DNA from: Eustoma russellianum
Lineage: Eukaryota > Streptophyta > Magnoliopsida > Gentianales > Gentianaceae
DNA length: 64,000 nucleotides
Direction: 5' to 3'
Assembly: GCA_036186865.1 (NCBI GenBank)
Contig: AP025054.1
Coordinates: 25,714,118-25,778,117 of the forward strand
Shown here piece by piece: positions 43,901-56,284 of this stretch; the stretch's first letter is position 1, and each line of letters starts with the position of its first letter. The notes under the pieces were generated by a model. It ran no database searches. It was given only the letters and a program-made list of their open reading frames with translations, and was not told the origin of the DNA. The position numbers and the translations under genes were made by a program.

Positions 43901-45067
43901 CATTTTAAATGAAGAATGGAGCTAGATTGAGGCTAGATTCCCTTACCAAAATGAAGTTTGAATGGAGCTTGAAATGGATTCAAACCACCAAGATGTTAGC
44001 TTCTCTTAGTAGCTTGAAGAATCTTCTCCTAGTGACCATTTGATGGTCACGTTTTTGACATGAAAGAGGGGTACCATGGTGAGTTTCATCCTTTGAAATA
44101 TAGAACTCACATAGAAGCTTAACATTTAACTTACCTAGATGAGTTCTTGAGGCTTGAAGGTCTTGGATCTCCTTAGGCTTACTAACCGTGTTCTTGATGA
44201 AGAAATAAGGGAGGCTCTTGCTCCTTGTAACTTCTTAAGTGTTAAATATGCTAGAGAAAATTCTCTCCCTTTGGTTTATGGGGCTGCCGTGAGTTATGAG
44301 GGAGATGGGGGTTTTCCTTGTCTTTGTTTAGGCTAACTAGAATTAATTAGCTTAGGTTACTTTTACCTAACTATGGTTACTTTAGTTCAACCATAGTTAC
44401 TTTATATCAACTATAGTTACTTTATGTTAACTATAGTTACTTTATGCCAACTATAGTTACTTTATGTCAACCTTGGTTACTTTATGCCAACTATAGTTAC
44501 TTTATGTCAACTATAGTTACTTTATGGCCAACCTAGGTTACTTTATCCAACTAGAGTTATTTCTTTAACCTTGTAGTAGATATCAAGTAACCATGGTAAT
44601 TTTCTTGGTCAACCATGGGGGGTGGCCGATTTCTTATCCTTGGGGGGGCCCCATTTTCATGCTTAATTTTTCTTTTCTTACTTTGTTGGTTCCAAGACAA
44701 CCTATTTTATTGTAGTCTTACTAACTACATAATTGTGATAATAAGGAAAATTCTAGGCTTCTCCAAGGCCCTTATGGCCGAATTTTACATAATGTTGGAA
44801 GGGTAATTTTGTCATTTCATTGGTGTCGTGCGACACACTTACATAACTATATAAAATTTCCTATAATTTTACGTTAAGGAAATTCTATCGGAGAATGTCA
44901 AATCAATGTGGTTACATTTAAATAAGGTAGCTGGTTGACTAATTCTTAGTGACTCATCTTCATAAGAGTCGGCGGTATAGACGAATTCCCGTCGGGTATA
45001 ACATTGTTTCCTCCTTAAACCGCTTTATACGATTCTCAGTATATACCGATTTTCGCGGGGTACAACA
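40964..45067 (-). repeat. 5' LTR of element C
   Basis: Nearly identical to the LTR at 35044-39167. Ends GGGTACAACA next to the TSD ATGTG. Confidence 0.95.
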
Positions 45068-45072
45068 ATGTG

Positions 45073-46819
45073 TGTAGTGGTTATGGCCGAAATATAGGCC
45101 TCATGGTTGTCAAGTTTTATTCTATACATGATGAGAATATTGTATACTTAATGTTGATTGAATTCTTAAATTAAAACAATGCAAAATAGGCAACATTTTG
45201 AAGAAAGAGTGGATGTTACACATGCTGAAATTTCAGCATGTGCAAGACATGTTGTGGCCGAATGGTATCTCTTTTTGGTGTCCAAATTCATTCTCAAACT
45301 TGTAGCAAGACTTGCCTTAAATATTGGTTGTATTTTTATGGAAGAAATTCAAATAAAAATGGAAGAAATATTGATTTAATCTCACATGGTAAATGCTGAA
45401 AATTTCAGCATTTACAAGTTGATATGGCCGAATTTTGGAGATGGAAAGAGAGAGATTTTTGTGTCTCAAACTTTATGACATATTGTGACTATTTTGGCAT
45501 GATTTGATAATTAACTATTTGGCATATATTTAGTGTTTTTTTTTTCAGAATATCCATGTCATCAAATGATGACAACAATGAGCCAATCAAGAGGTGCCAA
45601 GTAAGCAATGACTAAATGATGGTCCAATGAAGTGATGCCAAGTAAGCAAAGTGTTGTCACTATGATGTCTCACACTCTCCAAGCAATTAAAAGGAAATTT
45701 TCAAGAGGGAGAAGAGACACAAGGGGGACGGCTGGACCTTCTATAAGGGGAAGAGAAGAACAAACAAAAACAACACCAAGAATCATATTCAAAAGTGATC
45801 AAAGTGCAAAAGCTTTCTTCTCCTACACTTTCTTTCTTTCTTCTTCTTGTAAAAGCCTATTGTACTTTACTTCTTTCATCCTTGAATAGGCTTCATAGAA
45901 ACCACCATTCATTCATCATTGTACAAGATTGATCAAGGTGTGATCAATCTTCATTCTAGCGAGGTGGTGGTGTTCGTGCAAATTGTACTTACAATACAAG
46001 GTTTGTAAAGGGTTGGAGTTAAGGTGTAACTCTATCAACCCTGCGGTAAGGTGTACTGCGTGTGTGAAATTAGTGTGAACCAAGGAAGGTGTTCCTTGAA
46101 GACTGGAGTAGGTTGTTTATAACCGAACCAGTATAAAATTCTTGGTGCAATTTACTTTCTGCATTTACGTTTCAGTTTCTGCGCTGTTTACTCATATTGT
46201 TCACGTTCGCAAAAATAGTAAACGTTTTCTAAAAATTATAAAAATTTCCAGAAACATACATAAACGTTCTAGGGTTAATTTGGCACAAGTTTCAACCCTT
46301 TTGGACAAGTATAAGTCATCCAAACATCAAAAGTTCTGAGACTAGTGCAGTCTGATTTTCAGACTTGCAAAGGTTGAGACTTTGGGTGTATTTGACCTAC
46401 TTCCCAAAAGAATTTTCAAAAACTGTTTCAACCCATTTAAATATAGTGTGTGAAGAAGTATTGGTCAAATTTTCAGATCATTTGGACATTCACACAAATA
46501 GGAATCAATTTTTCAAAACCATCTACCGCTTCTGGCAGATTTGCACAATCTGAGTGCCAACGGTTTTTGAAGGGGTTAAAGGTTGAATTTTGATTTGAAA
46601 TTTTTAGGGGACCCTCACAACATCTGAGGCTAAGTTCTCTCAAAATTTCATAATTTTTGGAGACCTCTAACCTGGTTTTAAAAACGTTTTAAAACAGGTC
46701 CTGAGAACAGAATCTGTTTTCAGAACTTGAATTGTTCGAGTTTAAAGAAATTTTAAAAAGCACACTTTCCGCACCATCTATTCAACCCCCCCTTCTAGTG
46801 GTGCTTTGCAGATCCTACA
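45073..46819 (+). repeat. 3' LTR of Copia B, right part
   Basis: Continues the B LTR after C, from the ATGGCCG box behind the second dyad to CCTACA. Seven substitutions relative to the 5' LTR, four of them (with a C-run indel) in or near the last 60 bp. Confidence 0.93.
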
Positions 46820-47601
46820 TCCAAAGCATCAAACGAGGTATCATCTGACTCTGATTCTGACTCTGAGCCTTCTTATGATGATCTTTTTAGTCAATACTTA
46901 ATATTGCATAAATTCACTAAACTCTCGCGAAAGAAAAGAAGCGATTAATTGAAGACAAGAAGCTGTTAGAATCTTCTAACGAGAATCTTGTCGCTCAATT
47001 AAACGATTCAAAAGAAGAGTCGTCATGCATCATTAATGCATTAAAGACAGAGATCTCATCATTGACCATGCAAAATAATGAAATGAAATCCAAGATTTCA
47101 AATTTGAAATCAAGGAATACGGACTTAGAGAAAATGATGAAACAGTTTGATACGGGATCTAACATGCTAGATCGTATTATTTTATCACAAAAGCATGATA
47201 GTGATAAATCGGGATTAGGATACATTAAAACAAATGAAGTATCCATTAACAAAGTTTGTAGTGTCTAAGAAAGTAGACACTCTAAAACCAAATACGGCGT
47301 CTAAGATGACGCAAAGACCCCCTATCCCCTCATCTCGTCATATTTCTTCTTCATATCATGAGAAATACAATTTTGTGTCATATAGATATGAGAAGAAACA
47401 GTGATGCATACACGACATTGATTTCATCCATCTAGATCACGCACTGCGCACACTAACACAAGGACATATCAAAAATGTCCTTCATATAATGCGTATAAAG
47501 GAGTTCTTGGCCAAAGGCCCAAAGTGCACTCACCACATGTCTACTACGTTGCACCTTCACCTACATTCTTGCCATTTGCTAGACCAAGAAGGATCACCCA
47601 A
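46820..47601 (+). pseudogene. Copia A gag, 3' part
   Basis: Resumes A gag at SKASNEVSSDSDSDSEPSYD. A one-base deletion near 46920 (ACTAAACTC where B has ACTAAGACTC) shifts the frame. The coiled-coil region (KISNLKSRNTDLEKMMKQF) is readable at 47062-47268. Further shifts and a TGA follow near 47400. The final part (VWVPKGTF equivalent) is at about 47590-47635. Confidence 0.85.
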
Positions 47602-47698
47602 GTATGGGTACCGAAAGGTACTTTTACCAAGAGGTGAATAACTAACTCGCAAGGACCCAAAATTAAAAGGGTACCTAAATAATTCTCGTACATTGCAG
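47602..47698 (+). other. Putative gag-pol intron of Copia A
   Basis: CAA/GTATGG…TACATTGCAG/GG, 97 nt, with the shared in-frame TGA (AGGTGAATAACTAAC). Same length, ends and phase as in B although the elements have diverged by several percent. Confidence 0.4.
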
Positions 47699-50600
47699 GG
47701 AACCCGCACATCAAAAGATATATCAATCAAATGGTTCCTTGACAGTGATTGCTCGAGGCACATGACGGGTGACCCGAGCCTTTTCACGCAATTGAAGAAG
47801 GTCACAAAAGGCGGATGCGTGACCTTTGGAGACAACAATGAAGGCAAGATCATCAGAAAAGGTACAATTGGAAACCCAAGCACCCTTCAAATCTCCAACG
47901 TCTTTTTGGTAAGCAACTTATCTTATAATCTTCTTAGCATTTCACAATTTGTTGATAATAGCTTCGATGTGTGCTTTACTCACCCATATTGTAATATAAT
48001 AAATAAAAATGGAGAAACAGTTTTAAAAGGAAAACGGGAAGGAAACATCTTTACGCTTTCTATGGATGATATGTTAGACGCTAAGTTTAAGTGCTTCATG
48101 TCAAATGAACCTAACGTAAATTTGTGGCATAGACGTTTAGGACATATTGGCATCTCTACACTAGAAAAAATCCAACGAAAGAACCTAATACGAGGATTGC
48201 CTACACTTGATTTAGACAACTTTCAGCTATGTGAATCTTGCATAAAAGGCAAACAAACACGCGAGTCACTTAAACCTAAAAATAAAATAAGCACGACTAG
48301 AGTTTTAGAATTATTACATGTTGATTTGTTTGGTCCTAGTCGCACTACGAGTCTTGGTGGACGTCACTATGCTTGTGTGATTGTTGATGACTTTTCTCGT
48401 TATACTTGGACTTTGTTTCTTGTACATAAGGATGATAGTGCCATTGAAATTGTGAAACTAATAAAACAACTTGAAAATCAATATGGTTTCAATGTGAAAA
48501 GGATAAGAAGCGATAGAGGCGGTGAATTTAAAAACAAGGACATGATTTCATTTTGCGAGGAAAAAGGAATTAAACACAAGTTTTCGCCACCTAGAACTCC
48601 ATAATTAAATGGAGTAGTAGAAAGAAAGAATAGGACATTACAAGAAATTGCTAGAACTATGTTGTGCGAGAATAAATTGACTAGATTTTTGTTGACGGAA
48701 GCCGTAAACTGTGCATGCTACATTGTAAATCGCTTGTCCATTAGAAATAAAATAAATAAGACGCCTTATGAGATATTAAATGATCGCATGCCTAAAATTG
48801 ACTATTTTCGTGTGTTTGGATGCAAATGCTTTGTTTTAAATACAAAAGACAATTTAGATAAATTTGAATCTAAATAAATTGAATGCATCTTTGTTGGGTA
48901 TTCTGTGGATTCAAAAGCATATAGATGTTATTATCCTCTCACTAGACAAATTCTAGAATCTATACATGTGAAGTTTAATGAATTTGGTGAGATTGATAAA
49001 GACAAAGAATATGATGATGATTTTGAATAACACCGGTGTTGAATGATGATGATGGGACGTTTGATATGCGTGATATGCATGATATACTAGAAATGCATGA
49101 TCATTTAGAATGTATGATCACTTAGAAATGCATGAGAACGTAGAAAATAATCAACCAAGATTGCATAGAGATCACCCACATGATCTCATTATAGGTGATA
49201 TCACTCACGATGTGCGACCACGTAGAAGAATAAATCCAGATGAAATAAATCAATTTCATGCTATGATTTCCGAAATTGAACCTAAAAATGTGCATGATGC
49301 TTTGAGTGATTCTTCTTGGATTAATTCTATGCGTGACTAACTTAATCAATTTGTTAGAAATGACGTATGGGATTTAGTGCCACGACCACAAGATAAGACC
49401 ATAATAGGCACAAAGTGGGTGTTTAGAAATAAAATGAATGAAGAAGGAAAAGTTGTCAGAAATAAAGCTAGACTTGTAGCACAAGGCTATAATCAAGAAG
49501 AAGAAATTGATTATGATGAAACATTTGCACCCGTAGCACGTTTAGAAGCTATACGATTTTTACTTGCTGTTGCTTGCATGAAAGATTTTAAACTCTATCA
49601 AATGGACGTAAAAAGTGCATTCTTAAGTGGATTTATACAAGAAGAGGTATACGTGAAACAACCACCCGGTTTTGAAGATTTGAAACATCCCGATCACGTG
49701 TACAAACTAAAGAAGGCACTGTACAGACTAAATCAAGCACCTAGAACATGGTATGATCGTTTTGCTACTTTTCTTTTAGAAAATGGTTTTAAAAGAGGCA
49801 CTATAGATAGTACTTTATTTTTAAAACAAGATAAATTGGATTTACTTATTATTCAAATTTACGTTGATGACATCATTTTCGGATCCACTTCTCATAAACT
49901 TGTTGAAGATTTTGAAAAATGCATGAAATCCGAATTTGAAATGTCTATGGTTGACGAATTGAACTACTTTCTTGGCTTGCAGATTAAACAAACGAGTAAA
50001 GGCATCCACATAAGTCAAGCTAAATATATAAATGATATGATTAAAAAGTTCAATTTTGAGAATTCAAAACCATCCCCCACCCCTATGAGTGTCACTACTA
50101 AATTAGATAAAGATGAACATGGTAAGGATTTTGATAATGCCTTATATAGATCTATGATTGGTTCTTTACTATATCTTACTGCTAGTAGGCCTGATATCAT
50201 GTTCAGTGTATGTATGTGTGCACGTTTTCAAAGTCAACCTAAGGTGTCTCACTATAATGCGATAAAAAGAATATTCTGCTATATTAAGCACACACCCACC
50301 TTAGGCATTTGGTATCATAAGATTGTGAATTTAACTTACAAGCCTACACTGATGCAGATTATGGTGGCTGTAAAATAGATAGGAAAAGCACGAGTGGCAC
50401 TTGCCAATTTATAGGAAATTCATTTATTTCATGGTTTTCCAAAAAGCAAGCAAGCGTAGCTTTATCCACTACTGAAGCTGAGTACATGACACTTAGTCTT
50501 TGTTGCACACAATTACTATGGATAAAACAACAACTTTCGGACTTTGGAATTACCGTAAATAAAATTCCTGTATATTGTGATAGTATGAGTGCAATTAACC

Positions 50601-50809
50601 TATCTAAGAATCCCGTGTTACACTCTAAGGCCAAGCATATAGAAGTACGTTATCACTTCCTTCGTGATCACGTAAATAATGGTGACATTGTCATAGATCA
50701 CGTACGCACAGAGGCACAAGTAGCGGATATCTTCACTAAAGCCTTAAATCAAGCCACGTATGAAAATCTTCGTTCTAGATTAGGCATGATTTCTGCTGAT
50801 TTGATTTGA
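47699..50809 (+). pseudogene. Copia A pol, multiple nonsense mutations
   Basis: Same domain order as B pol: protease (here DSD in place of DSG), pre-integrase, integrase, RT with YVDD (about 49863), RNase H. Broken by TAA at 48602 (CAA in B), 48876, 49028 and TAA at 49338 (GAA in B), and by an indel near 50325 that shifts into the RNase H frame (50486-50809). The integrase E-containing NGVVERKNR block lies after the first stop. Non-functional. Confidence 0.92.
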
Positions 50810-51024
50810 TTGTCTTTCCATATTTACATGCATTTTTGATTGACTTTCCAAAATAAATGGGGAGAGAATGCATGATTTAAGAGGGAGAGAGAAACAGATT
50901 GCATAAATCAAGGGAGAGCGGATTTGAAATTTGAAATTCAAAATTTTATGCACGATTGAAGGGGGAGTGATAAGATTTAAATCGTGAATGTAGGTTATTT
51001 TGAAAATCATCAAAACGAGGAGAT
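50810..51024 (+). other. Pre-LTR polypurine region of Copia A
   Basis: Five degenerate GGGAGA-type tracts (near 50858, 50881, 50911, 50958, 51015) in place of the nine in B. The PPT before the LTR is ACGAGGAGAT, degraded from AAGGGGGAGAT. Confidence 0.7.
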
Positions 51025-51387
51025 TGTAGAGAAAAAGGGGTTTGAGCGATTTCAAAATGCATGATTTAAATAACGTGTTACAAAGAAATGCATGACATAT
51101 TTTATGACATGACACGTTGTTGCATAAAACTTGCCTTATATAGCTCATATATAATGTTGTCGTACTAACGAGCCATGAAGCTTTAAAGCTTACATCAAAT
51201 GGCAAGCATTTGTTGTGTTTGAACTATTTTCAGGTGCCATCATTAATGAACTAAACTAGTTCATTAAGTGAAGTACTTAGTTAATTAAACTAAGTAGTTC
51301 ATTAAAGGAAGATATATTTGAAAAAGGCACAAAGGCAACAAGTTGAAGAAAGGAAAGTTTCTCCACCCCCCTCACACGCCATTTACC

Positions 51388-51446
<59 letters not shown>

Positions 51447-51548
51447 ATTAAACTAAGTAGTTCATTAAAGGAAGATATATTTGGAAAAGGCACAAAGGCA
51501 ACAAGTTGAAGAAAGGAAAGTTTCTCCACCCCCCTCACACGCCATTTA

Positions 51549-51607
<59 letters not shown>

Positions 51608-51710
51608 TATATATATATATATTAAGATTTTTTTAAAAGGCACATACACATATATTCCAATGTACTACCGACACGTTATATATTTTACGTACGTACGTTA
51701 ACGTCACACC
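51025..51710 (+). repeat. 3' LTR of Copia A, left part
   Basis: TGTAGAGAAAAAGG… to the insertion site of solo LTR D. It contains a local duplication described separately. Confidence 0.9.
51282..51600 (+). repeat. Tandem duplication with (TA)n inside A 3' LTR
   Basis: TAGTTAATTAAACTAAGTAG…CACACGCCATTTACCA plus a (TA)n tract occurs twice (51282-51440 and 51442-51600); other LTR copies have it once. Replication slippage or unequal exchange through the TA tract is likely. Confidence 0.85.
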
Positions 51711-53697
51711 AGTAGCGCCCCGCACCCCAGCCCATCCGGATACGGTGCCTCGCCGTGCTTCACTACGGAGAGTACCAGGCGTTAGTCCATAACATAACAA
51801 AGCCCAGAATAAAATATGTGGACTTTCATGCTTACACGTCAACAAGTAAGCAAAACCGAGGCAGAATAAAAACTTTTAAAATAAAAACGTCTAAGCAACC
51901 ATCATTAGTTTTACAACCCGATCATAAAGTACGTAAATCCCAAAAATAATTGTTTCCATCACAAATTCATAAAAAGATCATCGATCATAACCATCTCGTC
52001 AAGTCTCTTAAGTCGTCCACCTCTCGCGCTTCTACGGGTAAGGAACCCTAGGTTCATCTTCGATCCATTCAACATTATTTCCGGCGAGTTCTGGGAGGAA
52101 AAATAAGGGGTGAGTGACAATGTCACCAGCAAGTAAACTATAGTTAAGTAATATCATACTCTGACTACCATATGCATAAGCCACTTTACCAATGCTTTTG
52201 TAACATTTAAGGTGGGTAGTTGAGACCCCCTCTTTAGTAAAAAGTGGTCTTAAGTCCCTCTTGAGCCTTCTTTAGCCAAACCTTTTGAGGAAAAATAGAG
52301 AAAATCCCTTGCTCTTTGGTAACCTTTTGGATAATAACAAGTTAAGAACATATTAGAAGATTCCTTGTTAAATGAAGAGAGAGAGAGAAAAGTCTTCTTG
52401 GCTAGGGAACATCCGGCGGCCTCCTTATGAGAGGAGGGAAAAGGTCCTTCATGTGCATGGACACAATCATAGCACTCATTTAAAGCCTAATCATAGTTCA
52501 CTTTTTGGATTTGCATGAAGAGTCTTAAAACCATTATTGGCTCCATAAGGCCTCATGGCCTAAAATATAAGTGGTTGCACTTATACTTACATAAGCTCAA
52601 TTCCATTGCATCTTATCCATGATCATATCTTGCCCATTCCTCCATCTTAGTTACGTACACACATGCGTGTTCAAAGTGTATCCTCAACCATTACCCTTTA
52701 AATACACCTTTCATGTAACTAAAATCCTTTAGGCCAATATCAAGGCATGGGCATAAATATATATATGTATCTATACATATATACATATGTCCAACATCAT
52801 GCATGTGAATATGCACGTATGGATATATCATGTGAACAAACTCTTCATGAGAGTAAAGTGGTTAGTCCCGAGGGTGACTATGGCTAGGGGTGAAGTCCTC
52901 TTAGTTCACCCCATTGAGAAGGACCCGGCGGTGGAGGGGTCTTTATCCCCAAGACCCATTTATTCCTTAATCACTACACTCCTTTTATAGTTTTTAAGCT
53001 ACTTTTTACAAAGTCTATATGATGGTTTAAAGGGATCACCTGGGGTTACCCATGATTTTATCTCGGTGGTTAGGGTATGTTTAGTAGCTACCCCAAGATT
53101 ATTGTTTAATGAAAAGGACTACTAAGTAGTTGAAGAAAATTGTAGCATTTGGTCCTTAATTCCTTAGCTCCATGCATCCCACGTTGCTAGTGGAACTTTT
53201 AATAAGTTACACATTCCTATAACAACATGGTGTTGTGACTAAATTACACATAACTATTTGCATTGTCGCTTTAATAAGCACTTAAGGAGTGTAGTCAAAT
53301 CTTTTTAGCAAAAAGGTGGTCTCCTTAATGCTTCCTTTACCCGGCGGCCTTAATGGGAAAAAGAAATACTTTTCCCCCTTTTTACCCCTTTAAATCTCAT
53401 TTAGTAAGGCTCTAAATGCTTAATATAACTTTCTATGCTTTCTCTCACTACTACAACAAGGGTTTATTGCTTGTGGTAAAAGGAAGCCCTCAAAACTTCT
53501 ACATCGAATTTTTTGAGTAATCCTGGAAAAATTTCAGTAACTCGCTTCATAATTCATACTTTTGGGTAGTATGCTATTTTCTTTTAATATTGAAGCAAAC
53601 GTGAATAAGGCCATAAATATCTTCCTTTCAAATACCGTTTCATTGCATCACTTCATCCTAACCCTAGATACCGTACTATTTTAGGCGGGGTACAACA
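51711..53697 (-). mobile_element. Solo LTR D (Gypsy-type, 2.0 kb)
   Basis: Plus-strand ends AGTAGCGCCCCGC…GGCGGGGTACAACA, like those of C (first T mutated to A). The target-site duplication ACACC is at 51706-51710 and 53698-53702. It carries the GTGAGTGACAATGTCAC block at 52089-52136. No internal region or second LTR, so it is the product of LTR-LTR recombination. Two short GGTCTCC/CGGCGGCC segments (about 52412 and 53342) repeat in it. No coding sequence. Confidence 0.88.
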
Positions 53698-53702
53698 ACA
53701 CC

Positions 53703-56265
53703 ACTATACTTAACTCATATTTATGAGTATATTCAGGTCTTATATCATATGATATAAGTCATGGTGATGACAAATTTATTACGACACATTAAAAGGTTTT
53801 AAACCGAAAATTGTCGTATCGGGCGAATACCGAAACTTCGCCAACGTGTCACGTACTTGCCATAAATAGATGGCCAGCCCCTACACTTCGAAAATGGCCA
53901 TAAATTTCGTAGCTTACATGGTATGTGTAGCCATAAAATCATTCCATGTTAGCACACACAAATCACCCTCAATTAAGGCCAAATTGTGGAAATTACAAAA
54001 TTCAATTTTGACACATGTTTTGGGCGCCACTTTAAGATCAGCCTATGAGCTGAATATTAAAGTTTAATTTATGTATATTATGTGTAACATAATATATATA
54101 ACATGTGCAAAAAGTTGGAATTTAATTAGAGAAAAATCAGGTAATCGATAAATGTCGAAAATTCGGTTTTCTACGTACACGACACATGGAATATTTTTGG
54201 CATGGCATATAACATGTATCTAGACACTTTTTACATATTTCATACATCTCAAAGTGTTCTATAAAATTCAATTAAGGGCTGATTGGAATATATCATGTGT
54301 GTATAATTAAATGTGCACTATTTTACAAAGTTTGCAAAAATAAAATTCAGCACATGTCTAATCATGTCACACGCCTATACCAGCCATGCTGGAGCATATG
54401 TGGAGCTTTGGTGGCATCTTATTGGCCAAGAATGAAGCATGCAATATTGGTGACATAAAGAAAGGAGCTACACAAGGTAACATTTCAAACTTATGTCACA
54501 TTTGTAACACATGCTGAAAATTTCAGCATGTGTTAAAGAGCTGGCCGATTTTCTATCTTAAGGAGGCATATTTTACCATCTTGAATTAGGAGGATTAATT
54601 TGGAGATAGTATGGAAGTATTTTGAATATTTTATGGAATTAAAATGGTGATATCTTTGAATATCACACATGTTGAAAATTTCAGCATGTGTGGAAATGTA
54701 TATGGCCGATTTTTAGGCCTTGTTGGTGATCAATTTTATTCCAAAAATGATAAGAATGTCTTGTACTAAATGGTGATTGATATCTTGGATTAAATCAAAG
54801 TAAACTTGGCAATATTTTGAATGAAATGCAAATGTTACACATGCTGAAATTTTAGCACGTGCAAGAGTCATTATGGCCGATTTTTTGCATGGTAGTTTGG
54901 AGAAAATTGTCTTGCTAATTATGTGGGATGATTATATGCTTTATGGAAATGATTTAATGGTTAATTGGAACATGATTTTTGAGGTTTAATTTCAGATTTG
55001 TCTAGTCATCAAGTGATGACAACATCCATCCAATCAATGAGTGCCAAGTAAGCAAGAGCTTAATGATCATCCAAGGAGGAGATGCCAAGTAAGCAAAGAC
55101 ATGTCACAATGATGCAACACACTCTTCCAAGGACTTAGAAGATAATTTTCAAGAGGAAGAAAAAGCTTCTAGGGGGCGGCCACCAATGTTAAAAAGGAAA
55201 GAAGTGAGCAAACAAAAGACAAGAACAAGTCTTGCAAATTCCAAGATCAAAAACATTTTCCATCTTCTCTTCTACACTCTCTTTCTTTCTTCTCTCTAAC
55301 AACCTATTGTACTCATATTCATATACTTGAATAGGCTTCATATAGACCACCACATATTCTTTTTATCATTGTAAAAGATTGATCAAGGTGTGATCAATCT
55401 TGCACTTGCAAGGTGGTGGTGTTCGTGATCATTGTATTTTCATACAAGGTTTGTAAAGGGTTCGAGTTGGTGTGTAACTCCATCAACCCTGTGGTAAGGT
55501 GTTCTTTGTGTTGTGTGATTAGTGCTAACCGAGGAAGGTGTCCTCGAAGACTGGGGTATGTTGTTTATAACCGAACCAGTATAAAATTCCTGGTGTCATT
55601 TACTTTCAGCACTTACTTTCAGTTTCAGCACTGTTTATCGTTTTTAATAACGTTGATAAAAATAGAAAACGAATTTTAAAAATCACGAAACTATACAGAG
55701 TTATAGTCACACGTTTTAAGGTTCTTTTGGCGCAAGTTTCAACACTTTTGGACAAGTATAAATCATCCAAACGCCCAAAGTTCTGAAACTAGTGCAGTCT
55801 GATTTTAAGGCTCTCAAAGGTTGAGACTTTGATCGTATTTGACTAACTTACCAAAAGAATTTTTCAAAACTGTTTCAACTAAATTAAATAAAACTAATAA
55901 GGGGTTAGTCATTAAATTTTCAGAGCATTTGGAGTTAAGGACAAATAGGAATAAATTTTGCAAATCAGACTACCGTTTCTGGCAGATTTGCGCAATCTGA
56001 CCACCAACGATTGTTCAAGGGGTTAGAGGTTGAGTTGTAATCTGAAATTTTTAGGAGATACTCAGAACATCTGAGGCTAAGTTCTCTCCAAATTTCAGAA
56101 TTTTTGAAGACCTGCAACCTAGTTTTCAAAACGTTTTAAAACTTGTCCTGAAAACAGAAACTGTTTTCAGAAGTTGGGTTTTTGGTTTAAAACAATTTAA
56201 AAAAACTACATTTTCTGCACCCACTATTCAACTCCCCCTTGTAGTGGTGTCTTGCAGATCCTACA
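53703..56265 (+). repeat. 3' LTR of Copia A, right part
   Basis: Continues CTATACTTAACTC… after D. Dyads at 54506-54534 (14 bp arms), about 54663 and about 54836, the last partly decayed. Ends CCTACA at 56265. Confidence 0.9.
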
Positions 56266-56284
56266 AATGCTACGGACACACTGA

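Larger units (their letters stand above)
35044..45067 (-). mobile_element. Element C: young non-autonomous Gypsy-type (LARD-like) retrotransposon
   Basis: LTRs at 35044-39167 (4,124 bp) and 40964-45067 (4,104 bp), plus-strand ends TGTAGCGCCCCG…GGGTACAACA. The target-site duplication ATGTG is at 35039-35043 and 45068-45072. Minus orientation is shown by a reverse-complement PBS next to the right LTR and a reverse PPT next to the left LTR. The internal 1.8 kb contains only a decayed gag fragment and no pol. The LTRs differ by two substitutions (35589 A/T; about 36612 A/T), two one-base indels in G runs and one 20 bp minisatellite unit, so insertion is very recent and trans-mobilisation is implied. 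Confidence 0.93.
24849..46819 (+). mobile_element. Copia element B (SIRE-like), young, inserted in A gag
   Basis: LTRs TGTAGAAA…CCTACA at 24849-28076 and 33551-46819 (the latter split by element C). The target-site duplication TCCAA is at 24844-24848 and 46820-46824; joining these restores the gag reading of A, matching B's own gag (CFASKASNE). I counted nine substitutions and a few indels between the LTRs over about 3.2 kb. Gag and pol frames have no breaks apart from the shared gag-pol boundary. Insertion of C into its 3' LTR has since separated the LTR halves by 10 kb. Confidence 0.95.
21093..56265 (+). mobile_element. Copia element A (SIRE-like, long LTRs), host of nested insertions
   Basis: 5' LTR 21093-23680, PBS, gag start, interruption by element B (24849-46819), then the rest of gag, pol, a polypurine region and the 3' LTR 51025-56265, itself split by solo LTR D. 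LTRs start TGTAGAGA and end CCTACA. I counted nine substitutions in the first 255 bp of the two LTRs (about 3.5%); the 5' LTR also lacks about 440 bp present in the 3' copy. The bases outside the LTRs (TAACT left, AATGC right) do not match, so no target-site duplication remains. Pol is broken by several nonsense changes. The lineage name is inferred from motif style and LTR length. Confidence 0.9.
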
